From a virus: a DNA stretch of 64,000 bases. Of this stretch, positions 7,292 through 15,900 are shown piece by piece. Both the position numbers and the translations under genes were made by a program. Location of the stretch: IMG/VR virus record IMGVR_UViG_3300017763_000006, positions 1-64,000 of that record; one strand, 5' to 3'. Below the pieces are notes generated by a model. The model worked only from the letters and a program-made list of their open reading frames with translations. It had not been told where the DNA came from and did no database searches. Within the stretch, counting starts at the first letter, position 1, and every line of letters begins with the position of its first letter.

Positions 7292-7959
7292 AGCTGGACA
7301 ATGTAACATTATTATCCATAGCTGGTATGCCTAAATACATAGATTCTAGCAAGCAAGCAATGAGGCATTGCCTAAAACAATGTGATTTTCAAGACGTTAA
7401 GTTTTTCAGCCCAATTCCAGACAATGAGTTCAGCCATGTAGATACTGGCTTTTTAGACTTAAGTTTATATAATCAATTTTGCGTAGAAGAATTACATAAA
7501 CATATTAATACAGAGTTCTGCTTGTTAGTTCAGCCAGATGGCTTTATAATTAATAAAGAATATTGGACCGATGATTTTTTAAATTATGATTATATTGGCG
7601 CACCTTGGCCCGGACATGATCACAACATAGGCAATGGAGGTTTCTGTCTTCGTAGTAAAAAATTCCTTAAAGCATCGTCTAAGCTAACCTACACGAGCGA
7701 CTCACACCTAAGAGTAGGACTTACAGTAAATCATTTTCTCTCTAAACATATAGCTCCAGAAGATTGGTTTATTATTTTACACAACAAAGAACATCTAGAT
7801 AAGGAAGGAATTAAATTTCCTAGTACTGATTTAGCTTTTCAGTTTTCCGTAGAACATCCGAGCGAACAAAAAACATTTGACAGAGACGATCTATCAACTT
7901 ATAAAAGTTTTGGTTTTCATGGGCCTTTTAATGTGGCAGGAATGAGAGAGTTATTATGA
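7288..7959 (+). CDS. DUF5672-like putative glycosyltransferase
   Basis: A 223-aa protein with the pattern 'YDYIGAPWPG...IGNGGFCLRSKKFL', 'PEDWFIILH' and 'FAFQFSVE...SFGFHG'-like elements that I associate with DUF5672, a GT-A-related group found in polysaccharide clusters. A donor-site-like segment 'LLVQPDGFII' lies near residue 78. It starts in an ATGA overlap with the deoxyribosyltransferase-like gene and overlaps the next glycosyltransferase in the same way, so the two are likely co-translated. The sugar and acceptor are unknown. Confidence 0.65.
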   Translation: MKLDNVTLLSIAGMPKYIDSSKQAMRHCLKQCDFQDVKFFSPIPDNEFSHVDTGFLDLSLYNQFCVEELHKHINTEFCLLVQPDGFIINKEYWTDDFLNYDYIGAPWPGHDHNIGNGGFCLRSKKFLKASSKLTYTSDSHLRVGLTVNHFLSKHIAPEDWFIILHNKEHLDKEGIKFPSTDLAFQFSVEHPSEQKTFDRDDLSTYKSFGFHGPFNVAGMRELL

Positions 7960-9056
7960 ATATTAATATTGTATCGCCTATAAATCAGTTAGGATATGGA
8001 ATAGCTGGTCTTAATATATGTAAAGCATTATCAAAAATATGTAAACTTAGTTTAATACCTATACCCCCCATAGATATATATAATGAAGCAGACGCTGAAG
8101 TCTTAAAAGAAGTTATTCTTAATTCTAAGTTTCTAGACTTTGACGCTCCCTGCATTAAAGTTTGGCATCAAAATGACATGACGCAGTTTGCTGGAAGAGG
8201 ACTAAGAATAGGGTTCCCCTTTTTTGAGTTAGATGTCTTTACAGACTACGAAAAACATCACCTTAACAGCTTAGACGCTATCTTTGTATCTTCAGCTTGG
8301 GCAAAAGAAATTTGTATCCAGAATTTGAATGTCAAGGAAGAAAACATATTTGTTGTTCCTTTAGGCGTAGACCGTTCCATATTCAATGAATCTTATAAAA
8401 CAAAAGATCCTACCAATAAAACTGTATTTTTCAATTGCGGTAAATGGGAAATAAGAAAAGGTCATGATGTAATTTTCCAACTTTTTAATGATGCTTTTAC
8501 AGAAGATGATAATGTAGAATTATGGATGATGAATAGTAATCCATTTTTGTCAGAAGAGGATCAAAACAAGTGGAATTCTCTGTATCTTGGCTCTAAATTA
8601 GGCTCTAAAATAACGATCATACCAAGGGCAAAGACACAGCAAGAAGTGTATAATATTATGAGCCAAATCCACTGTGGCATCTTTCCCTCTAGGGCAGAGG
8701 GCTGGAATTTAGAGTTATTAGAACTGATGTCGTGTGGTAAACACGTAATTGCCACTGACTACTCTGCACACAGTGAATTTTGTAATGATAGTAATTGTTT
8801 TATTATAAACATTAACGAGAAAGAAAAAGCATTTGATGGTAAATGGTTCTTAGGTCAAGGAAATTGGGCTAAAATCACAAAGGAAGCTAAAGATCAAGCC
8901 GTTAGACATATGAGAAATATATACGATAAACATCAAAACAATACCCTAGAAATAAATACAGCAGGCATAGAAACCTCTAAAGTTTTTTCTTGGGAAAATT
9001 CCGCTAGAAAGATAGTACAACATGTTCAACTTCTTCAAGAAAACAGATCAAAGTGA
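7956..9056 (+). CDS. Glycosyltransferase, GT4-type (GT-B fold)
   Basis: A 366-aa GT-B enzyme. The N-terminal half has 'INQLGYGIAGLNICKAL' (acceptor loop) and 'VVPLGVDRSIFNE' (about 132-144) leading into the C-terminal domain. 'NCGKWEIRKGHDVIFQLF' (about 158-175) and 'PSRAEGWNLELLELMSCGKHVIATDYSAHSEF' carry the EX7E sugar-nucleotide motif. Such enzymes retain anomeric configuration. It overlaps the previous DUF5672-like gene and the following hypothetical gene, forming a small glycan pair outside the main cluster at 40838-47292. Confidence 0.8.
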   Translation: MNINIVSPINQLGYGIAGLNICKALSKICKLSLIPIPPIDIYNEADAEVLKEVILNSKFLDFDAPCIKVWHQNDMTQFAGRGLRIGFPFFELDVFTDYEKHHLNSLDAIFVSSAWAKEICIQNLNVKEENIFVVPLGVDRSIFNESYKTKDPTNKTVFFNCGKWEIRKGHDVIFQLFNDAFTEDDNVELWMMNSNPFLSEEDQNKWNSLYLGSKLGSKITIIPRAKTQQEVYNIMSQIHCGIFPSRAEGWNLELLELMSCGKHVIATDYSAHSEFCNDSNCFIININEKEKAFDGKWFLGQGNWAKITKEAKDQAVRHMRNIYDKHQNNTLEINTAGIETSKVFSWENSARKIVQHVQLLQENRSK

Positions 9057-9387
9057 TGGCGATGATAATTCCAAAAAAGAAAAATTAGCAAGTATAGAAT
9101 TTTATATACAAGACCCAGATGACCCTAAGCCTAGAGTTAGTATTAACATTGACGACTACGACGAAGACTCAGTAAACTCACTATGTAAGATTGTGAACGT
9201 CTTAGCTGATGATACTTTAGTCCTAGAAACATATAATATCATACAAACATTTTTATTACAAGAAGAGAGAGAAGACATACTGTTAAAAGTATTAACTAAC
9301 ATTAGCCAACAAAAAACAATAAAGAGTAAATTCAAAAATGCCGATAGAAGTAGTGAACCATACATCAAACCTTCTGAATTAAAATAG
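9022..9387 (+). CDS. Hypothetical acidic protein, 121 aa
   Basis: The start lies 35 bases inside the glycosyltransferase gene. The protein is acidic (DPDDPKPRVSINIDDYDEDSVNSL) with long helices (VLADDTLVLETYNIIQTFLLQEEREDILLKVL). No family recognised. A good AGGAG site follows it for the next tiny gene, supporting expression of the whole run. Confidence 0.6.
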   Translation: MFNFFKKTDQSDGDDNSKKEKLASIEFYIQDPDDPKPRVSINIDDYDEDSVNSLCKIVNVLADDTLVLETYNIIQTFLLQEEREDILLKVLTNISQQKTIKSKFKNADRSSEPYIKPSELK

Positions 9388-9396
9388 GAGTACAAC

Positions 9397-9510
9397 ATGA
9401 GCAACGGAAAAGGAGATAAGCGAAGACCTAAAAGTGTTTCATATGAAGAATGGTCTAAAAGATACAATGATATATTTAAGAAAAAGAAAGATAAGAAGGA
9501 AGGAAAATGA
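9397..9510 (+). CDS. Very small basic protein, 37 aa
   Basis: ATG 9397 is preceded by AGGAG, and the frame ends in a 4-base ATGA overlap with the next gene. The product is strongly basic and lysine-rich (KRYNDIFKKKKDKKEGK) with a central 'SVSYEEWSKRYND'. It may bind nucleic acid, but only composition supports this. Confidence 0.5.
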   Translation: MSNGKGDKRRPKSVSYEEWSKRYNDIFKKKKDKKEGK

Positions 9511-9929
9511 GTAATATTATTGGATGGCAAAAATATGAAAGTTTAATTGAAGAACAATTATCTTCTACATTTCTGACAGAAATCATTAGAACAAGTGCTG
9601 AAAATATTTCAGATGACCTTGAAGAAAATCAAGAAGAAGATACAATATACCAAGAAGAGGAAGAAGAACAGTATGAAGATGCCAAACTGATGATGCCAGT
9701 TACTAGTAAGCTAATTGAAGACGCAGTAATGATTGCTAGCTTTGATTGTTGGATTGGTCATACTAATTTTGATATTACCCAAGAAACAAAAAGAATACTA
9801 GATTCCATTGAAGGGGTAGAAGTACTCAGGATACTGAGTAGATATAGATTCTTCATTGGGGTTGGTAAAATGTTTAAGTTTAGTGACGTAAGAAATTCTA
9901 TTGAAAAAGTACTTTTAAAGGAGGACTAA
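9507..9929 (+). CDS. Hypothetical acidic protein, 140 aa
   Basis: A helical protein with a glutamate-rich stretch (residues 30-58, 'DLEENQEEDTIYQEEEEEQYED'-type composition) between an N-terminal helix and a C-terminal domain with 'IASFDCWIGHTNFDITQETKRIL' and 'GVEVLRILSRYRFFIGVGKMF'. The last part looks globular. It ends in a TAATG overlap with the sigma-like gene under a strong AAAGGAGG site, so the two are probably co-translated. A partner or regulator role for the sigma-like factor is a guess. Confidence 0.6.
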   Translation: MSNIIGWQKYESLIEEQLSSTFLTEIIRTSAENISDDLEENQEEDTIYQEEEEEQYEDAKLMMPVTSKLIEDAVMIASFDCWIGHTNFDITQETKRILDSIEGVEVLRILSRYRFFIGVGKMFKFSDVRNSIEKVLLKED

Positions 9930-10414
9930 TGATTGATATTCAAGATTGCATAGATACCAATATTGAAAGAGCGATGAAGGACAAGGATATAAAGAACATA
10001 ATGCACAAGGCTTCATCTAGGTTTATGAAGAATTTGGACTGTGATACAATATATACCTGTCAAATAAATGCTTTATGGAAAGCGTTCGTGAACTTTAAGC
10101 CAGAAAAAAATACTAAGTTTACAACGTATTTATATAAGGGTGTCATGATTGAGTGCATAAAGGCTGTCAAGTTTGATAATAAGAATAAATGCATGAATAA
10201 GCTTCATGACAATATCACCTCAAAGCGTGATAATTGCACCCTGCTTTTCGATTTGCTAGACGAACTGGAGACCAAAGAGGATAAGGATTTGCTCATGGAC
10301 AAGTTTAATAACATGACTATTGAGGAAATGGCCCAGAAACGGACGTATAGTAGAGAGACTGTCAGAAAAAAGCTGAAAAAGATCTATTCACACTTACGAA
10401 ACAGGTCTGTTTAG
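9929..10414 (+). CDS. RNA polymerase sigma factor-like protein
   Basis: A 161-aa protein with a sigma70 region 2-like segment ('INALWKAFVNFKPEKNTKFTTYLYKGVMIECI', about 46-78) and a region 4-like helix-turn-helix at the C-terminus ('NMTIEEMAQKRTYSRETVRKKLKKIYSHL', about 128-157). Size and layout fit small phage or ECF-like sigma factors that redirect host RNA polymerase. The start overlaps the previous stop under AAAGGAGG. The gene ends inside the promoter of the following virion-type gene, so it may act on the adjacent late promoter. An alternative is a DNA-binding regulator without sigma activity. Confidence 0.72.
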   Translation: MIDIQDCIDTNIERAMKDKDIKNIMHKASSRFMKNLDCDTIYTCQINALWKAFVNFKPEKNTKFTTYLYKGVMIECIKAVKFDNKNKCMNKLHDNITSKRDNCTLLFDLLDELETKEDKDLLMDKFNNMTIEEMAQKRTYSRETVRKKLKKIYSHLRNRSV

Positions 10415-10422
10415 TGTATAAT
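10394..10422 (+). promoter_or_regulatory. Candidate late promoter with internal palindrome
   Basis: TTACGA (10394-10399), a 17-base spacer and TATAAT (10417-10422) form a promoter with a poor -35 box. GTG immediately precedes the -10. The same layout, TTACAT-17-GTG/TATAAT, occurs on the minus strand at 50008-50036. The spacer holds the dyad AAACAGGTCTGTTT (10399-10412), which could be an operator. It overlaps the end of the sigma-like gene and drives the 10491 gene. A weaker TATAAATC lies at about 10459-10466. Confidence 0.55.
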
Positions 10423-10490
10423 TAATCAGGAACAGGACATAAAAGGAAGCGGATATTGTATAAATCTACACTTTATTTTAAGGAGACATT

Positions 10491-11150
10491 ATGTCTACAG
10501 TTCAAGTATCTGATGGAGCTTCCTCCGTCACTGCTACCAGTACCGTAAATGATGGTGGCGTTGTTGTAAATGGTGGTGCTATTGCTTCTAATGGCCCAAT
10601 GACCGTCAACAAGTCTCTTACAGACATGGCTGATGGTGGTACAGATTATGGCTCTAAGGTCGTCGCTCAAGATGGTACATCTGGCGATTACGCTGGAGTC
10701 AGCACGGCGGTTGGTTCTACTGGAGGTTTGGCTTTCTATCCAAACGCTCAGGAAGGCGAACGTAATTTTCTTATTGTTGGAGCAGGCACTGCTGGTGGCA
10801 ATAATGAAATTAACAATCAAGCCAGTGGCATTTTGACAAGTCCAGCTTCTGAAGTTGGTCTGAGAAATGTCAGCCCAATGCATCTGACAGTATCGACTCG
10901 TCAGCATGGTGCGAATTCTGACGCTGAATACAATCTTCTCGCCAGACCAAGTACCGCTATGGTTCCAAACCGTACCAAGGGTACTGGCGCTGGATCAGCA
11001 GCAACTTATGTTAACCCTGTTGATGGCAGTAGCGCTGTTGATAGTGAAATTCGTCCAAGTAGAGCAGTTCCGGGTGAACTCACATACATGGCTGGATCTA
11101 CAACACCTGTTACAGATGAGTATAAGGCAAAAGATAGCCGCGAAAGCTAA
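10491..11150 (+). CDS. Putative abundant virion protein
   Basis: A 219-aa protein very rich in Gly, Ala, Ser, Thr and Val with few charged residues or cysteines. The first 60 residues are low-complexity beta-type repeats (VSDGASSVTATSTVNDGGVVVNGG), and the rest is a beta-rich domain ending in 'KAKDSRES'. The codon use appears more GC-rich than neighbouring genes. It has its own promoter, an AAGGAG site and a hairpin terminator, the arrangement expected for a highly expressed structural protein such as a decoration or tail protein. No specific family recognised. Confidence 0.6.
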   Translation: MSTVQVSDGASSVTATSTVNDGGVVVNGGAIASNGPMTVNKSLTDMADGGTDYGSKVVAQDGTSGDYAGVSTAVGSTGGLAFYPNAQEGERNFLIVGAGTAGGNNEINNQASGILTSPASEVGLRNVSPMHLTVSTRQHGANSDAEYNLLARPSTAMVPNRTKGTGAGSAATYVNPVDGSSAVDSEIRPSRAVPGELTYMAGSTTPVTDEYKAKDSRES

Positions 11151-11171
11151 TCTATATTGTTGTACTAAATT

Positions 11172-11197
11172 AATTGCCCCCTTAAATGGGGGCAGTT
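11172..11197 (+). terminator. Hairpin terminator after the 10491 gene
   Basis: AATTGCCCCC (11172-11181) pairs with GGGGGCAGTT (11188-11197) with one wobble pair across a 6-nt loop. The downstream run is only moderately T-rich (ATCTTAAACTTT), so termination may be partial and the hairpin may also stabilise the mRNA 3' end. Confidence 0.65.
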
Positions 11198-11228
11198 ATC
11201 TTAAACTTTATATATAGAAAGGCTGTCA

Positions 11229-11822
11229 ATGCTTAATATAAATCCAGAAATTGTAGCAATTATCATAGGGTCATGCAGTGGCATTCTTGGATTTTTTACG
11301 TTTGTTTGGAAAAAGTTTATCAAGCCAATCATGAAGCTGTGTCAAAATCAAGAATTCTTTGTTCAATCAGTAGAAGAGATAAGAAAAGAATTACAAACAA
11401 ATGGTGGAAGTAGCCTTAAAGATGCTATTATAGATATGAAGGATACTGTAAACAGGATAGATAGAAGACAAAAAATAATAGAACAAAGAACCAAAGCAGC
11501 ATTACATTATAGCAACGAAGCATTATTTGAAACAGATATAGCTGGCAGATTAGTTTGGAGTAATGCTCATTTTTGTCGATACGTCAGAGATAATCCAAAT
11601 GATATATCAGGATTTGATTGGTTAGCTACAATCAAAGAAGAGGAAAGAGACGAGCTATTAAAAGAATTTTTATCATGTATAAAAATGAATAGAAAATTTA
11701 GTAAAGTTACCGAAACACAGGACGGCAAAGAGATACGGATGTTAGGTTATCCTTATAAGATAACAGATGTAGAGCATGGTGGCTTTTTAGTTAGTATTAT
11801 ACCTAAAGAAGAAGAGGCTTAA
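11229..11822 (+). CDS. Membrane-anchored coiled-coil PAS-domain protein
   Basis: A 197-aa protein with one transmembrane helix (residues about 9-28, IVAIIIGSCSGILGFFTFVW), a predicted coiled coil (about 45-95, with 'VEEIRKELQ' and 'MKDTVNRIDRRQKIIEQRT') and a C-terminal PAS domain (about 96-193: 'NEALFETDIAGRLVWSNAHFCRYV', 'GFDWLATIKEEERDELL', 'YPYKITDVEHGGFLVSI'). PAS domains sense ligands, redox state or partners. No kinase, cyclase or other output domain is present. It precedes holin-like and peptidase genes, so a role in lysis timing or membrane sensing can be proposed but not shown. Confidence 0.72.
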   Translation: MLNINPEIVAIIIGSCSGILGFFTFVWKKFIKPIMKLCQNQEFFVQSVEEIRKELQTNGGSSLKDAIIDMKDTVNRIDRRQKIIEQRTKAALHYSNEALFETDIAGRLVWSNAHFCRYVRDNPNDISGFDWLATIKEEERDELLKEFLSCIKMNRKFSKVTETQDGKEIRMLGYPYKITDVEHGGFLVSIIPKEEEA

Positions 11823-11823
11823 A

Positions 11824-12042
11824 ATGGCAGACAAGAATTCAGCAGCATTTACTTTGAATGTAACAGACTTAATAGATATTGCTAAAAACACAGCACTAGT
11901 AGCACTAGCTGCTGGCTTAACGTATTTTGGCGAAAACATGGCAGACTTAGATCTGGGAAATATTGGAGTTATGCTAGTTCCTATTGCAGCAGTTGTTATT
12001 AATACTGTAGTTAAATGGGCTAAAAATAACGTACCGGAGTAA
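11824..12042 (+). CDS. Small membrane protein, holin-like
   Basis: A 72-aa protein with two hydrophobic segments (about residues 17-37, 'IAKNTALVALAAGLTYFGE', and 46-64, 'IGVMLVPIAAVVINTVV') and a short charged C-terminus (KWAKNNVPE). Size and topology fit a class II holin, and it lies directly before a putative peptidase. There is no sequence match I can name, so holin is an inference from topology and position. Confidence 0.55.
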   Translation: MADKNSAAFTLNVTDLIDIAKNTALVALAAGLTYFGENMADLDLGNIGVMLVPIAAVVINTVVKWAKNNVPE

Positions 12043-12043
12043 C

Positions 12044-12967
12044 ATGATGTTTAAAACACCAAGAGACATACTAAAAGCTTACAAGGACGGCTTCGTAGGT
12101 TCATGGTGTGATCCAAAAGACACAGACAAACTTCTAGGAGAGTTGCCGCATCCGTTGTTCGGGGCGGCAGCTTCTAATTTATACGGAACTGGAGATCGCA
12201 AATTGGCACTCCTGTATAAATCTGTTCAGAAATTTGATCCTAGTTTTGGACCACACGAAAGGCAGACCACGGGAGACTGTGTGTCACACGCGACCAGAAA
12301 CGCTGTGGATGTGACTAGATGTCACGAAATAGTCGGAGGTGATAAAGAAGACTTTGTTGCCAGAGGTGCTACTGAAGCCATCTATGGATCAAGAGGTCAT
12401 GGAGGTCAGGGTATGTCTTGCTCAAAAGCCGCAAGATTTGTACATCAGAATGGCGGTATTTTAGTAAGAAAAGATTATGGTTTTATTGATTTTAGTAAAT
12501 ATAACAGCTCTGTTGGTTCTAGATGGGGTACAAGAGGCGTTCCTTCCGACGTTGTAAAAGAAGGAAAGAAACACCAAGTAAAAACCATTAGCCTTATTAA
12601 AACCATAGAAGAAGCCAGAGACGCTCTAGCCAATGGGTATGCTTTAAGTGTGTGTAGTAATTATGGATTTTCCTCACGCCGTAGCGAACATGGTATAGCT
12701 CGCAGGAGCGGGTCATGGAATCACGCAATGTGCTGGTGTGCTATGGACGATACTAGAACAGTACATAATGAAACATTATTTTTAATTCAAAACAGCTGGG
12801 GGGCATTTAATAGTGGCCCAAAAGCCCACGACCAACCAGATGGAAGTTTTTGGGTAAGAGAAAAAGATGCAAGAGGAATGTTAGCTCAAAATGGAGCATG
12901 GGTTTTCAGCGACGTAGACGGTTTTCCACCTAGACAAGTCGAATGGACAATTAACGAGGTATTTTAA
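12044..12967 (+). CDS. Papain-like (C1 family) cysteine peptidase
   Basis: A 307-aa protein with the papain triad in order: Cys79 in 'TTGDCVSHATRN', His227 in 'SWNHAMCW', and Asn250 followed by Ser-Trp-Gly in 'LIQNSWG'. The Gln for the oxyanion hole is not in the usual QGxC form (the residues are TTGDC), though Gln74 lies five residues before the Cys. There is no signal peptide. It starts two bases after the holin-like gene and overlaps the fibre gene (TAATG). It could be an endolysin, a prohead or tail-processing protease, or an anti-host enzyme; the position next to a holin-like gene slightly favours lysis. Confidence 0.75.
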   Translation: MMFKTPRDILKAYKDGFVGSWCDPKDTDKLLGELPHPLFGAAASNLYGTGDRKLALLYKSVQKFDPSFGPHERQTTGDCVSHATRNAVDVTRCHEIVGGDKEDFVARGATEAIYGSRGHGGQGMSCSKAARFVHQNGGILVRKDYGFIDFSKYNSSVGSRWGTRGVPSDVVKEGKKHQVKTISLIKTIEEARDALANGYALSVCSNYGFSSRRSEHGIARRSGSWNHAMCWCAMDDTRTVHNETLFLIQNSWGAFNSGPKAHDQPDGSFWVREKDARGMLAQNGAWVFSDVDGFPPRQVEWTINEVF

Positions 12968-15900
12968 TGTCAACTCATTCTCAGTATCAAAATATTCAAA
13001 TTAAAAGAGATACAGACTCTAATTTTCAGCTACATAATCCAGTGCTAAAAGCAGGAGAATTTGCAAGGAGTACAGATTCTAAAAAGCTTAAAATTGGAGA
13101 TGGAACAACTGCTTGGAACGATCTTCCAGAGTTTTTAGATAGCGATAGAATAACTTACAAATTATTCCAATCAGTAACTGTGCCAGCAATAAATGCTCAG
13201 GCTGGAAAACAGCTTGCTCTTGATATTTCTGATGTAGGTTTAGATGATAATCATTTTCATTCTCCATTTTTAAATGCTGGTGATCTTCCTGATTATGTAC
13301 TTATTAAAAGTGCATTTATAAGCAATGATAAGACTACGCTATATGTTAATCTACTAAATACTGATTCCTCATTAGATGGTGGAGGTGTCTCAAGTTCTAC
13401 ACCCAACAATCCCTCCTTGTCTAAAATAATCGTCCTTTCTTGCATTTTTGTAAGACTAACTGAAATTTCTATACCATCTGTCACTACAACTCAACCTCCA
13501 GTGATTAGACCTCAACAGCTTTACTCTACTGGTAAAAATGAGTTTGGTCAACTCGCACAGTCAAACAAAATTGATCTTAACGAATTTAAAATCAACCATG
13601 ACGATGCCGACAAGTGGATTGATGCAGACTTAGGATACTATCACAGCTTGGCTGTAAAGAGCGGAGTTAGTAATGTTGGTGAACTTTATGCGGCTGGATA
13701 TAATTATTATGGACAACTAGGCAATGGCGAACACGGTGCTGGTAAAAACAAAACAGATTGGACCAACATAGGATCTTCTAGATATTTTAGAGATGGAACA
13801 GAATGGACAGAAAACACAGAAACATATGATAAAGTTAGTGCTGGATCTCATTTTTCATTTGCTGTAGATTCTAGTGGATATTTGTTTAGCTTTGGAAATG
13901 GCTCATACGGAGCTTTGGGTCAAGGAAACGTAAGTCTTTACGACAAACCTACGTTAGTTGGGAATCAATTATATTACTATCATAAAGCTGATACTAGCGC
14001 TTGGTTTAATAGTACCGCAAGTCAATCTAATTCTCCTTTTCAACACAATGGTTCAGCTGGTTCATTCTTAGATGGTGATCTTAGTAAATACATTTTACCC
14101 ACAGGTACTTTTACTATAAAAGGCGTACAATCTCAGTATGCAATTAAGTTAGAAAATTCTACTGGTAACATCGCTTTATCATCTTCCAGCACGGTAACTC
14201 ATAATAGTGAAACATATTATTATGGAGACGTTACTGTGACTGTTACAGACAAATTTGGCAAGGCTAGCCTATACTCATTGATACATGGCTATGGAGCCAA
14301 CGGTCAGGATATTTTCCTAGATACAAATCCTAACACTGGTTGGTCAGATGTTGACGGTGGAAACTCTCATTCTTTAGGCGTTAAAAATGGACAACTTTAT
14401 ACTTGGGGGCGAAATAACTGTGGTCAACTAGGAAATAACGACCACGCTCACAATGAAGTAAAAATTCCAACTGTTATTATGCCCTCTAAAACTAACTGGA
14501 TTACTGTAGCTGCTGGTAAAGAACATTCGTTGGCATTAGATTCTGACGGAGATGTTTATGCATTTGGCTGCAACGACGATGGGCAATTAGGATTTAATAG
14601 CTCAAGTAATCACGTTCATAATCCAACAAAGATAACTTTTGATTTTGCACTTGAGCAAGATGAAACATTTGAAACTTTAGCATATGAATCTTTTGCTAGC
14701 GTAGTTGATTTCAATGATGAAAAAGTTTTTGTGTTTCACAGTGGAGTAAGCGATCCTTCATACGATCCGGTAAAACGATATATAGTTCCAAGCGGTAATT
14801 ATGTAATCAAAAATGTGCCATCTCAATATCCTATTGCTATATTAAATGCAGGGCAGCAAGATAAGATTTCATATAATGGAGATAACCTTCATGGATGCAT
14901 AGAGCTAACTGATACTAATGCAGATGGAAAATATAATTTTTATTATGGTGACATTTATCTTAGTGTTAGTGGCATTTGGGAATCTGTTAGCACATACAGT
15001 TTTTATGATGGTTACATGGGCGGTCGGGGAGCTTTTCTCTCAGATAAACCACAATATGAGGTTAAAGATGTAGATGCTGGATTGTCTCATTCTGTTCTTC
15101 GTGTTAGCCCAAGCGGTAACGACAAAATAGGAACTATTCTAACATTTGGGGCCAACGGAGAAGGACAACTTGCAACTGGTGATAATCTGTCTAGAAAACA
15201 GCCCTATAGAGTTAATATAGATAATGTAAGGAGTATAGCTGCTGGTGGAAATCAAACATTAGCAATAGACAATCGAAAATACATATGGTCTATGGGTAAT
15301 AATCAATTCGGTCAACTTGGATTAGCAGATAAAGTAAATAGAAATCTACCTTCTAGAATAAATTCAGAGATCAAGTGGGATGAAGTTTACACTAACGGTT
15401 TTCATTCTATGGGTGGAGTATTTTGTTTTCAACCAAGTAGTCCTACTAGTATAGATGTTAAAAATTCTACTCAAGATTCAACAGTTGGCTATGGTCAACT
15501 AGCACTGAGCTGGGAACACTCTAGAGCATTGGAAGAAGTAGTTACTCATTACAAGGTTTCTTACCAAAAAAATGGTAGTACAACGTGGACTACTGTAAAC
15601 AATGTCCTTGCAGAAAAGTTTGAAGACGGCTACGAGGGAGGAGTTCCTCCTAATGTAGATGAGCCATTAACTCTAAAATTAGACAACTTAGTATTAGACC
15701 CACCAGATTATACTGCAAGCTATCTCATTAGAATTTCTGGAGTTAATTCTGCTGGCGATGGAGAATTTATAGAATCTTCTAGTGCAACTGTACCACAAGA
15801 AGCAGATAATGCTATATGGAATGCTGGTAGAGTTCAATTTTATTCACACCTAGATAGTGGAAATCTTTTTGATCTTACTGGAAATACTACTAGGATAGAA

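Noticed and set aside
10473-10907. 144-aa minus-strand ORF opposite the virion-type gene
   Set aside because: It is antisense to a gene with its own promoter and terminator, and its composition reflects the low-complexity sense strand.
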